A program made the translations under genes and the position numbers. From assembly GCA_964420995.1 (NCBI GenBank), contig CAYQUX010000017.1:38277-102276 (forward strand): a stretch of 64,000 bases of DNA, given 5' to 3'. The notes under the pieces were generated by a model. The model saw nothing but the letters and a program-made list of their open reading frames with translations, had not been told where the DNA came from and made no database searches. Shown here in pieces: positions 52,529 to 60,602 of the stretch (positions within the stretch are counted from its first letter, which is position 1; each line of letters opens with the position of its first letter). Origin of the DNA: Leptolinea sp964420995. Its GTDB lineage: Bacteria; Chloroflexota; Anaerolineae; Anaerolineales; Anaerolineaceae.

Positions 52529-54250
52529 ATGACCGCCACAGATCGTCTTGAACAAATCACACTTCTCATTAATGAACGCGGATTCGTGTCTGTTCGCGAC
52601 TTAAGCGAACATTTCGGTGTCTCCGAAATGACCATCCGGCGCGACCTGCAGGTATTGGACGAAGGGGGTAAACTACAACGTACGTATGGTGGAGCGGCTC
52701 CCCTCAAATGGGCTCTGCTGCCAACCAAAGACATGGCCGGTGAAGAACAGGCTGAGACGGTTGATGAACTTCTGGCCAACCGTGTTGATGTGATCATAAC
52801 CAGCTCGCTGGAACGCCGGGTGGATGACCTTCTGCTGGATCGCGCCAGCAAGATGAACATACCCATCATCGCTGAATCGGCGTCGCTGGAAAAACAGATG
52901 ACCGTGGTAGCGCTGGACAATTACCGGGCGGCCTTTGAACTGGGAAAATGGGCCGGCAATGAGTTTGGCGGACGCTGGAACGGCCAGATCCAGGTCCTTG
53001 ACCTGACCTACAGTCTCCCCAACACGCAGCTCCGCAGCCGGGCATTTATGGATGGATTGCATTCCGTGTGCCCACAGTCTACCCTTGTGTTGTCCATAAA
53101 CGCGCAATCCAGTACGCGCACATCCTATCAACTTGCCCGTGACGCGCTGACCGTGCATTCACAGGTCAACCTGATCTTTGGCATCAACGACGCCACCGCC
53201 TGGGGCGCCATTCAGGCTTGCCGTGACCTTGCCATTGACCCCGAAAAGATCACCGTACTCCCGTTTGGTCTGGAAGGGGATACCATGCGCACCGCGCTTT
53301 CAGAAGGCACGTACTGCAAAGGCGGCCTGGCCATGTTCCCCGAGATCACCGCTCCGGTTTGTGTCGAAGCAGCCATCGCGGCGTTCGCTCAGAACCCGTT
53401 ACCGGCACAACTGGTCACCCCGTTCACCATAGTGACGTCCCAAAATCTGAGTGATATTTATACCCGCACTTCCACCGGTTGGGATTTGCGCTGGGATCAG
53501 GTGCGGAAAATGTTCTCGATTCCGCTGGATATTTCTCCATCGCGAAACCGTCCCGCGGATTCGCTGCCAAAGCGCATCGGGTTCATTGTTCCATTCAGCA
53601 AGCATGACTGGTACCGAAGCCTGGTGCACTATATGCAGGAATATACCCGCGGATATAACATTTCGCTGGAAATTGTGGACGCGGAAAAAGAGGTTGTGGA
53701 AGAGATCGAAGTCCGAAGGCGGGCTATCGCTCATCTGGCGGCCGAGCAGGTGCATTCTTCCGAGGTGATCATTATTGACGGCGGTCCAATTGCCGGATAC
53801 CTGGCACGTGAATTACTGGGCAAAGCCGACCTCACGGTGATCACCAATTCAACCCAGGTTTTTGATATTTTGGAACAGGACGCCCAGATCCAGTTGATTT
53901 CCACCGGAGGCGCGTTGCGGCGCAGCAGCCAGGTGCTGGTGGGACCCACCGCCGAAAGCACGTTGCGAGAACTGCGCGCGGACAAACTTTTCCTGAGCGT
54001 CAGCGGTATAAGTCAGGAATTTGGACTGTCGCACACCAATATTTCGGAAGTGACCATCAAGCAGGCTATGATTCATTCCGCCCGCGAGGTGATATTACTG
54101 GCAGATTACACCATTTTCGAGCAGGAATCGGTTGCCCAGGTGGCCAGTCTCTCCATTGTTGATAAATTGATCACAGACGAATCACTGCCCGCGAAATCCC
54201 GCCTGGATATGGCCAAACTGGGAATCAAAGTAGTGCTCTCCAGTCTATAA
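52529..54250 (+). CDS. DeoR-type regulator with an embedded, apparently permuted sugar-binding-protein domain
   Basis: 573 aa, more than twice the length of a DeoR protein. Residues 4-56 are a DeoR helix-turn-helix (RGFVSVRDLSEHFGVSEMTI). Residues 75-305 look like a Peripla_BP_4 fold that starts at its second unit (VDVIITSSLERRVDDLL, IPIIAESASLEK, VALDNYRAAFELGKWAG, RSRAFMDGL, NLIFGINDATAWGA). Its usual first beta-alpha-beta piece is absent there but appears at 348-394 (KRIGFIVPFSKHDWYRSLVHY). Residues 396-573 form the DeoR sensor domain (IIIDGGPIAGYLA, VITNS, GGALRRSSQVLVGP, LLADYTIF). It probably senses a free sugar and a sugar phosphate. It is divergent from the duplicated binding protein and upstream of a fructokinase and manA. 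Domain order is read directly; permutation is inference. Confidence 0.85.
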   Translation: MTATDRLEQITLLINERGFVSVRDLSEHFGVSEMTIRRDLQVLDEGGKLQRTYGGAAPLKWALLPTKDMAGEEQAETVDELLANRVDVIITSSLERRVDDLLLDRASKMNIPIIAESASLEKQMTVVALDNYRAAFELGKWAGNEFGGRWNGQIQVLDLTYSLPNTQLRSRAFMDGLHSVCPQSTLVLSINAQSSTRTSYQLARDALTVHSQVNLIFGINDATAWGAIQACRDLAIDPEKITVLPFGLEGDTMRTALSEGTYCKGGLAMFPEITAPVCVEAAIAAFAQNPLPAQLVTPFTIVTSQNLSDIYTRTSTGWDLRWDQVRKMFSIPLDISPSRNRPADSLPKRIGFIVPFSKHDWYRSLVHYMQEYTRGYNISLEIVDAEKEVVEEIEVRRRAIAHLAAEQVHSSEVIIIDGGPIAGYLARELLGKADLTVITNSTQVFDILEQDAQIQLISTGGALRRSSQVLVGPTAESTLRELRADKLFLSVSGISQEFGLSHTNISEVTIKQAMIHSAREVILLADYTIFEQESVAQVASLSIVDKLITDESLPAKSRLDMAKLGIKVVLSSL

Positions 54251-54419
54251 ACCCCTTTGATCCTGTAACGGCTGCGAAATGGAAGGGAAGCGTAGAAAAA
54301 TCTGACAGCCTCGAAAATCAAGGTTCCTGCATCACAACTTTCAGTTTAGAATTGGCCTGTGAGAATTAATCAGTTGTCTGCATGAATGATGAAAAAATAA
54401 TTGGAAATTGAGGTTTTTC

Positions 54420-55319
54420 ATGAAAACGTATTACGGTGGTGTTGAGGCTGGAGGAACAAAATTCGTCTGTGTTGTTGCTTCCGGCCCGGATGATATCCTG
54501 GCGCAGGAGAGATTCCCAACCACTGATCCGGAAGAAACCATCGGCCGGACAATTGAATTCTTTCGCCCTTTCACGCAATCCAATCAGCTCGCCGGATTGG
54601 GTATCGCTTCTTTTGGTCCGGTCGATCTGGATAAAAAATCACCCACCTACGGGTTTATAACCACCACCCCAAAACCCAAATGGGCCATGGCGAATCTGGT
54701 TGGCGGGATACATGATGCCTTGAACATTCCCTGCGCGTTCGATACCGATGTCAACGCGGCGGCGCATGGCGAATACTACTGGGTGCCTGAGAACCGTGAA
54801 CTTGATCCACTGCTGTACATAACCGTAGGAACAGGGATTGGTGTGGGTGTGGTGGTGAACGGCAACACCCTGCACGGTCTGATCCACCCGGAAGCCGGGC
54901 ACATGTTCATACCGCATGACAGATCGGCGGATCCTTTTCCCGGAAGCTGCCCGTTCCATGAAGATTGTCTGGAAGGGCTGGCCAACGGCCCGGCCATGGC
55001 GAAACGCTGGGGGCAGCCCGCCGAAACACTGCCGGATGATCACCCCGGTTGGGACCTGGAAGCCTGGTACCTGGGTTTTATGATCTCCAACCTGATCTTG
55101 AACTTTTCTCCAAAGCGCGTGGTTCTGGGGGGCGGGGTGCCGCAGCACAGCGGGCTGATTGAGAAAGTGCGCGCCAATGTGCAGAAACAATTGAACGGCT
55201 ATATCCGTTCGCCGCGCGTGTTGGATCATATTGATGAATTGATTGTAAAACCCGCGCTGGGAAACCATGCCGGGGTTATGGGCGCCATCGCGCTGGCAAT
55301 CACCCGGTCTGGTGAGTAA
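54420..55319 (+). CDS. ROK-family fructokinase
   Basis: 299 aa. ATP site GGVEAGGTKFVCVVA, catalytic region AFDTDVNAAAHGEYYW, TVGTGIGVGVVVNG, and the zinc-binding stretch HPEAGHMFIPH...CPFHEDCLEG, which mark the ROK fructokinase subgroup (fructose to fructose-6-phosphate). ATG 54420 follows TTGAGG at 54408. It precedes manA by 2 bp, linking mannose/fructose to glycolysis. Confidence 0.9.
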   Translation: MKTYYGGVEAGGTKFVCVVASGPDDILAQERFPTTDPEETIGRTIEFFRPFTQSNQLAGLGIASFGPVDLDKKSPTYGFITTTPKPKWAMANLVGGIHDALNIPCAFDTDVNAAAHGEYYWVPENRELDPLLYITVGTGIGVGVVVNGNTLHGLIHPEAGHMFIPHDRSADPFPGSCPFHEDCLEGLANGPAMAKRWGQPAETLPDDHPGWDLEAWYLGFMISNLILNFSPKRVVLGGGVPQHSGLIEKVRANVQKQLNGYIRSPRVLDHIDELIVKPALGNHAGVMGAIALAITRSGE

Positions 55320-55321
55320 AA

Positions 55322-56254
55322 ATGACTTTAAAACCCTTCACCCTGGAAAAACAATACCGTGAGTACGTGTGGGGCGGCAGCCGGCTGCGCCCGGGTCATT
55401 ACCCGACAGCCGAGGTTTGGGCCATTCATGAAAGCAACCGGATCACCAGTGGAGAATTTGCCGGCCAGACACTGGCCAATCTTGCCTGGAAATTTGGCGA
55501 TGACCTGCTGGGCACAAAGGTAACCCGACGGATAGGAAACCGCTTCCCGATTCTGGTGAAACTGCTGGATTGCAACCAGTGGCTTTCCCTGCAGGTGCAT
55601 CCCAATGACCGGCAGGCCGCCCGCATGGAAGGCGCGGATCAATTTGGCAAGACGGAAGCCTGGTATTTTCTGGACGCGGAGGCAGACGCAGAGATTCTGT
55701 GCGGAACCAGACCCGGAGTCACGCAAGCCGATGTGGAACGCGCTGTGCGCGAGGGTTCGATTCTGGATTACACCAATAGAGTGCGCGTAGGTAAGGGTGA
55801 ATATGTGGTCATCCCCGCGGGGACGATCCATGCGCTGGGGCCGGGCTTGCTGGTATATGAGGTGCAGCAAAACTCTGATATCACCTACCGCGTGTTTGAC
55901 TGGAATCGACCGGCCAGCGAAGGCCGCAAACTGCACATCGAGCAGTCCGTGCAGGTGATCGATCCATCAATACAGGTTGGTGTAAAAATGTCAGCAGAGG
56001 ATGAGAGGGTGGATCTGGTCTCATGTGAATACTTCACCCTGGAAAAACTTAAGCCCGAAGCCAACCCGCTACTCACCCCAATGGATGGAAAATCGTTTCA
56101 CGCCCTGACTGTGATCAACGGCCAGACGCGGGTGGAAGGTAATGACTGGAGTTTTGAACTGTCCTGTCATGACAGCCTGATCATCCCTGCCAGTTGCGGC
56201 GATTACCAATTAAATATCGAAACAGGCTGTGAACTTCTAAGAGCCACAGCCTGA
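55322..56254 (+). CDS. manA: Mannose-6-phosphate isomerase (class I type)
   Basis: 310 aa, interconverts mannose-6-phosphate and fructose-6-phosphate, Zn-dependent. Metal-site segments: QWLSLQVHPNDRQA, GKTEAWYFLDA, and VVIPAGTIHALGPG with YEVQQNSDITYRVFDW. It follows the fructokinase closely and probably shares a transcript with it and perhaps with the DeoR-fusion gene. Confidence 0.93.
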   Translation: MTLKPFTLEKQYREYVWGGSRLRPGHYPTAEVWAIHESNRITSGEFAGQTLANLAWKFGDDLLGTKVTRRIGNRFPILVKLLDCNQWLSLQVHPNDRQAARMEGADQFGKTEAWYFLDAEADAEILCGTRPGVTQADVERAVREGSILDYTNRVRVGKGEYVVIPAGTIHALGPGLLVYEVQQNSDITYRVFDWNRPASEGRKLHIEQSVQVIDPSIQVGVKMSAEDERVDLVSCEYFTLEKLKPEANPLLTPMDGKSFHALTVINGQTRVEGNDWSFELSCHDSLIIPASCGDYQLNIETGCELLRATA

Positions 56255-56275
56255 TCATTGCATTAACTATTTTGA

Positions 56276-56938
56276 TCAAGCGAACAGAGGGACCAGTTTC
56301 TCCGCCCAGGCGTTAATGGCATTCCAGTCGCGGTGATCTTTGTTCGGATCCTCGCCTTTGGACATCATGTTTATGATCGTGCGGTCGAAGAAACTGAGTT
56401 TGCTGGTATCCATCTTGCCGGCGAACATACCGCTTTCGAGCGGTTTATAAATCTGGTGGATAGGTTCAAGATAACCGGCTACGGTCGCACGGTTTTCGAC
56501 CGTATCTTCTTTCAAGGTTGAACACGCGGTGAAAAACGCGGTGGGAACCTTGTCCAGGGTCTCTTTGTTGGATTCGATGAATTTCTTTGCTTCCGGAGCC
56601 CAGGCACCCATGCGGATGAGACTGCCAACGACTACAGCCTGGTAGGCAGAAATATCCTTCACATTATTGACGCGTTCCACAGTGACATCCATCCCGCTTT
56701 TGTTCAAAACCTCACCTATGGCTGCCGCGATCTCGGATGTGGAACCGGCTTTGCTGGCATAGGCGATCAATACTTTCTTCATTTCTGGTTTTCCTTCCTT
56801 ATGGTTTTCGACAAACTCAATGTTCGGCGCGATGGTGGCCGCGGCTCCCAATCCCCCGCAGGCTACAATGGCGGCCCCGGTGGCGATTCCGGCGATTTTC
56901 AAAAACTGCCGGCGGTTCATTTTCTTTTTTTCTTGCAT
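56276..56938 (-). CDS. Tat-exported flavodoxin-domain protein (HemG-like)
   Basis: 220 aa. N-terminal twin-arginine signal (MNRRQFLKIAG preceded by MQEKKK), with IVACGG, which fits a lipobox, so it may be a Tat lipoprotein. A flavodoxin domain begins near residue 58: KKVLIAYASKAGSTSEIAAAIGEVL with the FMN phosphate loop, then VVVGSLIRMGAW. The closing FFDRTIINMMSKGEDPNKDHRDW is like menaquinone-dependent protoporphyrinogen oxidase (HemG) and related Flavodoxin_5 proteins. Start ATG 56938 behind GAGGAGG; the GTG at 56956 is less likely. It lies 67 bp downstream of a TetR gene, with an operator between. Confidence 0.85.
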   Translation of the reverse strand: MQEKKKMNRRQFLKIAGIATGAAIVACGGLGAAATIAPNIEFVENHKEGKPEMKKVLIAYASKAGSTSEIAAAIGEVLNKSGMDVTVERVNNVKDISAYQAVVVGSLIRMGAWAPEAKKFIESNKETLDKVPTAFFTACSTLKEDTVENRATVAGYLEPIHQIYKPLESGMFAGKMDTSKLSFFDRTIINMMSKGEDPNKDHRDWNAINAWAEKLVPLFA

Positions 56939-56965
56939 TTTTTCCTCCTCGAACACCGTTAAATG

Positions 56966-56982
56966 AGAGTACAGTGTTCTCT
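56966..56982. promoter_or_regulatory. TetR operator upstream of the flavodoxin gene
   Basis: AGAGTACAGTGTTCTCT, a 17-bp near-palindrome that matches the site at the TetR gene's own start (57639-57655); shared pattern AG-G-ACAGTGT-C-CT. Confidence 0.7.
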
Positions 56983-57005
56983 TGTTGATAAAAAAATATC
57001 TGCCC

Positions 57006-57638
57006 TTACTTAACGGACGAGATTGACACCGGTTGCTTTGCGGAAAGCACGATAAACTTTTTCACAATCTCTTGAGTCATTGGATCAAACTGATCGAGAC
57101 AATTTCGGTATTTGCTAATTCGCAGCATACAGATCCCATGGAGAATAAACCAGGCGAGGTATCGGTATTCAAGCACAGTCATATCACCGGGAATGGAAAA
57201 CTCGCCGCTATCCACTCCCTTTTGGATCATTTGAGTGATAATATAAAAATTTGGATCATTTTCGATGGTTTTGAGATCTGATGGGGCGTTGACGCTTGAG
57301 TTAAACATCAATTGATACAATTCCGGGTAATGATCACCAAGGTCGAGATAGGCAAGGGCTGACTCGATCAAGGTCTGTGGAATGGTTTGTTGAGAATTGA
57401 TGCGTTTTTTGAAGAGAATTTCCATTTGCCCCCAGCCTACCTGGCGCAAGGCTTCGATGATCTCTTCCTTGTTGTTGAAATACTTGTACAGCGCGGATGG
57501 AGAATAATCGACTTTCTCAGCCAGACTGCGCATGGACAGGGCATCCACCCCCTCGGTGCGAATGATCTCACGCGCGGCGGAGATAATCCCCTGGCGGGTC
57601 TTTTCAAAACGGCGGGTCTTGGGAGCAGGTGTTTCCAT
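57006..57638 (-). CDS. TetR-family transcriptional regulator (of the flavodoxin gene)
   Basis: 210 aa. N-terminal HTH: REIIRTEGVDALSMRSLAEKV with SPSALYKYFNNKEEIIEAL, the standard TetR recognition region. The C-terminal helical ligand domain is of the TetR_C_13/WHG-like kind. ATG 57638 is immediately preceded by an operator that lies between the -10 hexamer and the start codon, so it is very probably autorepressed. The second operator in front of the flavodoxin gene makes that gene the likely target. Confidence 0.92.
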   Translation of the reverse strand: METPAPKTRRFEKTRQGIISAAREIIRTEGVDALSMRSLAEKVDYSPSALYKYFNNKEEIIEALRQVGWGQMEILFKKRINSQQTIPQTLIESALAYLDLGDHYPELYQLMFNSSVNAPSDLKTIENDPNFYIITQMIQKGVDSGEFSIPGDMTVLEYRYLAWFILHGICMLRISKYRNCLDQFDPMTQEIVKKFIVLSAKQPVSISSVK

Positions 57639-57684
57639 AGTGAACAGTGTACACTAATTATACTAAGTATATATATTTTGTCAA
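57639..57684 (-). promoter_or_regulatory. Promoter and operator of the TetR (flavodoxin) gene
   Basis: Minus-strand TTGACA (57684-57679), 16-bp spacer, TATAAT (57662-57657), then the palindrome AGTGTACACTGTTCACT (57655-57639), abutting the start codon. Confidence 0.8.
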
Positions 57685-57733
57685 GGGGTTGAGAAATTTG
57701 GTTTTTCCCTAACTGTGCCGGCTCTTGAAATAT

Positions 57734-57762
57734 TTGACATATGCCGTTAACCGTGATAATAT
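57734..57762 (+). promoter_or_regulatory. Promoter of tRNA-Gly
   Basis: TTGACA (57734-57739), 17-bp spacer, TAATAT (57757-57762), 17 bp before the tRNA. Confidence 0.75.
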
Positions 57763-57778
57763 TTTGCCTGCAAGTGAT

Positions 57779-57851
57779 GCGGGCGTGGTTCAGTTGGTAG
57801 AATGTCTCCTTGCCAAGGAGAAGGTCGTGGGTTCGAGTCCCATCGCCCGCT
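57779..57851 (+). tRNA. tRNA-Gly (anticodon GCC)
   Basis: Acceptor GCGGGCG/CGCCCGC, anticodon stem TCTCC/GGAGA with loop TTGCCAA, GGTTCGAGTCC T-loop. The 3' CCA is not encoded. A terminator follows at once. Confidence 0.95.
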
Positions 57852-58075
57852 CAAGACCCCGGATGGGGTCTTTTCATTTAAACGGTTTACTTTTTGCGCG
57901 ACATTTCGCTGCACTCAACGAGTCCCATCGCCCTCTTTAGACACCGGGAATGGGGTCTTTTTATTTATTCAATTTACCTCTTCGCGGCATTTTGCTTGCT
58001 AAACAAGTCTCATCCTCCGCTCAATCCCAGAGGATTTTTGTGGTTTATCCCTGACGCGGCGCTTCTTATTTTTAA
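57834..58075. repeat. Degenerate 85-bp repeats of the tRNA-Gly 3' end plus terminator
   Basis: The segment CGAGTCCCATCGCCCGCTCAAGACCCC..., from the T-arm through the terminator and its trailing AT-rich sequence, recurs at 57919 (CGAGTCCCATCGCCCTCTTTAGACACC...) and more weakly at 58004 (CAAGTCTCATCCTCCGCTCAATCCCAG...). Spacing is 85 bp both times; similarity drops with distance from the tRNA. Confidence 0.8.
57854..57877 (+). terminator. Terminator of tRNA-Gly
   Basis: AAGACCCC, loop GGAT, GGGGTCTT followed by TT and an AT-rich tail. Confidence 0.85.
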
Positions 58076-58393
58076 TGCAGCCTGTCTACAAAAGTCCTTC
58101 TCCCTCAGGGAGAAGGCAGATGAGGGTGATTTAAAAAAATGAAGTACTTGAAAAACCATGGAGCCGTGATCTTTTTCCTGATCTAAACTAGTACCATTAT
58201 GGATTGGATTCGGATAAACTGGCCCAGAATCCCCCCTACCCCCCTTCTGACCGGAAAAGCACCGGTCAAGGGGGACAAAAAACAGGTTTTTTTCTCACTG
58301 GAAAAGCGTCAGTCAAGAGGAGCAAAAAAAATAAATAAACCGAAAATACTGGCAGATTGAAGCCAGGAACTTCTGAATATGTTTTTGCCCCCC
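58076..58393. other. Non-coding stretch with hairpin repeats
   Basis: No gene is supportable. It holds TGACCGG-AAAAGCA-CCGGTCA (58248-58268), a second degenerate copy of the same 50-bp element near 58292-58330 (CACTGGAAAAGCGTCAGTCAAG), and C/G-rich runs. A further degenerate form (TGACCAGAAAAAACCCGGTCA) occurs in each unit of the 204-bp repeat that follows. Confidence 0.65.
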
Positions 58394-58856
58394 TTCGTGA
58401 CACTTGCACCGCACTGCGTTTTGTGCAGTGCAGGTGAGGGGGCAGGAGGATTCAATTCCGAAATGAAATTAAGCCCAGAGAAAACCGGTTTGGAACCTCC
58501 TGACCAGAAAAAACCCGGTCATGGGGAACTATCAACATTTTTTCCGAAATAGCCAGCTAAAGGAATACAAGAATTCCCAGATATATTTTTGACCCCCTTC
58601 GTGACACTTGCACCGCACTGCGTTTTGTGCAGTGCAGGTGAGGGGGCAGGAGGATTCAATTCCGAAATGAAATTAAGCCCAGAGAAAACCGGTTTGGAAC
58701 CTCCTGACCAGAAAAAACCCGGTCATGGGGAACTATCAACATTTTTTCCGAAATAGCCAGCTAAAGGAATACAAGAATTCCCAGATATATTTTTGACCCC
58801 CTTCGTGACACTTGCACCGCACTGCGTTTTGTGCAGTGCAGGTGAGGGGGTAGGGG
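58394..58856. repeat. 204-bp tandem repeat, two full copies and a partial third
   Basis: Units start at TTCGTGACA at 58394, 58598 and 58802. The first two appear identical by eye over their full length. The third keeps about 50 bp and then merges with the 3' end of the LLM oxidoreductase gene. Each unit has a hairpin (GCACTGC-GTTTTGT-GCAGTGC with flanking CACC/GGTG) and a TGACC.../...GGTCA inverted repeat. No ORF. Confidence 0.92.
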
Positions 58857-58859
58857 GAT

Positions 58860-59777
58860 TCATTTCATCTGCGGAATGACCTTTGTTCCTAATATTTCCG
58901 GGAAGTCCATGTCATTCACGTCGTTCATCTGCGCCACCACACGGTACATGCCGGCGGCAGCATATTCCAGCAATTGATCCGCCACGGCGCTCGGCGTGCC
59001 CACCGCACCGATGGCGCGCCATTCGGCTTCCGACTTTCCGCCCATCTTCTGCCTTACCTCCGCGTCCGAGCGGCCAATGATCACATTTAGCATGATCGAG
59101 CGCTTGATGGACGCTTTCCCGCGGCCGACGGCTTCCAGGGCGCCATCCAGCTTTTTTGACAGCGCGACCGCCTCCTGCACCGGCATCAACAGGGTATTCC
59201 ACTCACCGGCAAACCGCGCCGCCAGCGATAATGTCTTCTGCCCGCCCTTGCCGCCCACCAGAATGGTTGGTCCGCCTGGTTTGACTGGCCGGGGCAGGAT
59301 CTGCGCGTCTTTCACGTTGAAGTACTTCCCGTCCAGCGTGACCGAGCCCTCTTCGTGAAACAGCCGGTAAACCAGTTCCAGCCCTTCAGCGTAACGTTCA
59401 AAGCGGGTTTTTACGTCACCCAGCGGAAAGCCCCACATGGCATGTTCGCGCTCCGCCCAACCGGTGCCCAGGCCCAGGATGAACCGGCCTCCGCTCAGGT
59501 CGTCCAGGTTGGCGGCCATGCGCGCGGTGATGCCCGGATGGCGGAAAGTCACCGGCGTGACCAGCGGACCGAACTGGATACAGTTTGTATTCTCCGCCAG
59601 CCAGGCGAGTGACATCCAGCAGTCCAGCGCGTCAAGGTCAGGCGGACCGTCAAAGCTGGCCAGGTGATCAGAGCGGAATACGGCGGCAAATCCCAGCTCT
59701 TCAGCCATTTTGACGATGCGCTGCCAGTTGTTCCAGTTCAGGCCGTTCTGACTTTCTACGTTGATTGCGAGTTCCAT
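58860..59777 (-). CDS. LLM-class (F420-type) flavin/F420-dependent oxidoreductase
   Basis: 305 aa luciferase-like monooxygenase-family barrel. FAAVFRSDHLASFDG, FGPLVTPVTFRHPGITARMAANLDDLSGGRFILGLGTGWAEREH (parts) and GPTILVGGKGGQKTL are those of the F420-dependent group of this family. Whether it uses F420 or FMN is not decidable here; no F420 synthesis gene is in the window. GGAGGCGG precedes ATG 59777. The stop lies at the edge of the 204-bp repeat array. Confidence 0.9.
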   Translation of the reverse strand: MELAINVESQNGLNWNNWQRIVKMAEELGFAAVFRSDHLASFDGPPDLDALDCWMSLAWLAENTNCIQFGPLVTPVTFRHPGITARMAANLDDLSGGRFILGLGTGWAEREHAMWGFPLGDVKTRFERYAEGLELVYRLFHEEGSVTLDGKYFNVKDAQILPRPVKPGGPTILVGGKGGQKTLSLAARFAGEWNTLLMPVQEAVALSKKLDGALEAVGRGKASIKRSIMLNVIIGRSDAEVRQKMGGKSEAEWRAIGAVGTPSAVADQLLEYAAAGMYRVVAQMNDVNDMDFPEILGTKVIPQMK

Positions 59778-59843
59778 ACGCCGCCTCCATCAAATAAATG
59801 ATTCTATCCTACTCTCATCATGCAGATCCCAGGTCTCCATCTC

Positions 59844-59878
59844 TTGACATATGAACAAAACGTTCATATAATATGAAC
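59844..59878 (+). promoter_or_regulatory. Promoter and triple half-site operator of the TetR-exporter operon
   Basis: TTGACA (59844-59849), 17-bp spacer, TATAAT (59867-59872). Embedded: TATGAAC (59850-59856), AAAAC, GTTCATA (59862-59868), and another TATGAAC (59872-59878). The inverted repeat fills the spacer, as is usual for a TetR site that blocks RNA polymerase. Confidence 0.85.
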
Positions 59879-59894
59879 CAGAGGAATATAAAAT

Positions 59895-60602
59895 ATGACT
59901 GGTGAATTCACACTCGATTACCTACCGATCATCCTGGAATTGGAAAAGAAAGGGCTGGTCACTCGCACCTTCCGCCGGTTGGATTCCGACCGGCAAGCCG
60001 CGGTGATCAAGGCCATCCTTGACGAAGCCGGGGAGACCGGGCCGCAAGACCTGAACATCAAGCGGGTGGCGGAGCGCGCCGGCGTATCCACCGGATCGCT
60101 CTACCAGTATTTTGCCAGTCGTGAAAATCTACTGGCGTTTGCCACGGAATTGGCCACCCGATCAACGGTTCAGTTGTTTGAAGCCTACCGCCCGTATATG
60201 ACCCAGGCGCCCCTGCGGGAATTGCTGCCCATGTATATCGCGGAAGGGGTGAACTGGTCGGAAGACCAATTGGGCTTCGCCCGTTTCTTCGCGGCGGCCG
60301 CCTATCACGGCGATCCGCAGTACGGGGAAAGTGTGGTGCGCCCCATCGCCGCCGTTCTTCGCGGCATGGTGGAAGAGATGCTGCGCTCCGCGGTTGAAAA
60401 TGGAGAAGCGCGTCCCGGCATGGATGTGGATGCCACCGCCCGCGTGCTGCACGCCCTGACCATTGCCATCGTCGATGGATTGATCTTCCCGCAATTGAAG
60501 AATTACTATCAGTTGACCGATGACGGTATGTCTGCGGAACGAATCTATGCAGCCGTCACCGACCTGGTGATGAACGGAATCGCGAAGGAGAAAAACGCGT
60601 GA
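59895..60602 (+). CDS. TetR-family transcriptional regulator (of the ABC-2 exporter)
   Basis: 235 aa, somewhat long at the N-terminus. HTH: LNIKRVAERAGVSTGSLYQYFASRENLLAF. The C-terminal domain is helical, with a probable hydrophobic ligand pocket. It is first in an operon with two ABC-2 permeases and an ATPase; the next gene's GTG overlaps its TGA. The operator in its promoter indicates self-repression lifted by a ligand, probably a substrate of the pump. Confidence 0.92.
   Translation: MTGEFTLDYLPIILELEKKGLVTRTFRRLDSDRQAAVIKAILDEAGETGPQDLNIKRVAERAGVSTGSLYQYFASRENLLAFATELATRSTVQLFEAYRPYMTQAPLRELLPMYIAEGVNWSEDQLGFARFFAAAAYHGDPQYGESVVRPIAAVLRGMVEEMLRSAVENGEARPGMDVDATARVLHALTIAIVDGLIFPQLKNYYQLTDDGMSAERIYAAVTDLVMNGIAKEKNA

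Noticed and set aside
58394..58856. Direct repeats that might suggest a CRISPR array
   Set aside because: Units are contiguous 204-bp tandem copies with no distinct short repeat alternating with unique spacers; no cas genes.
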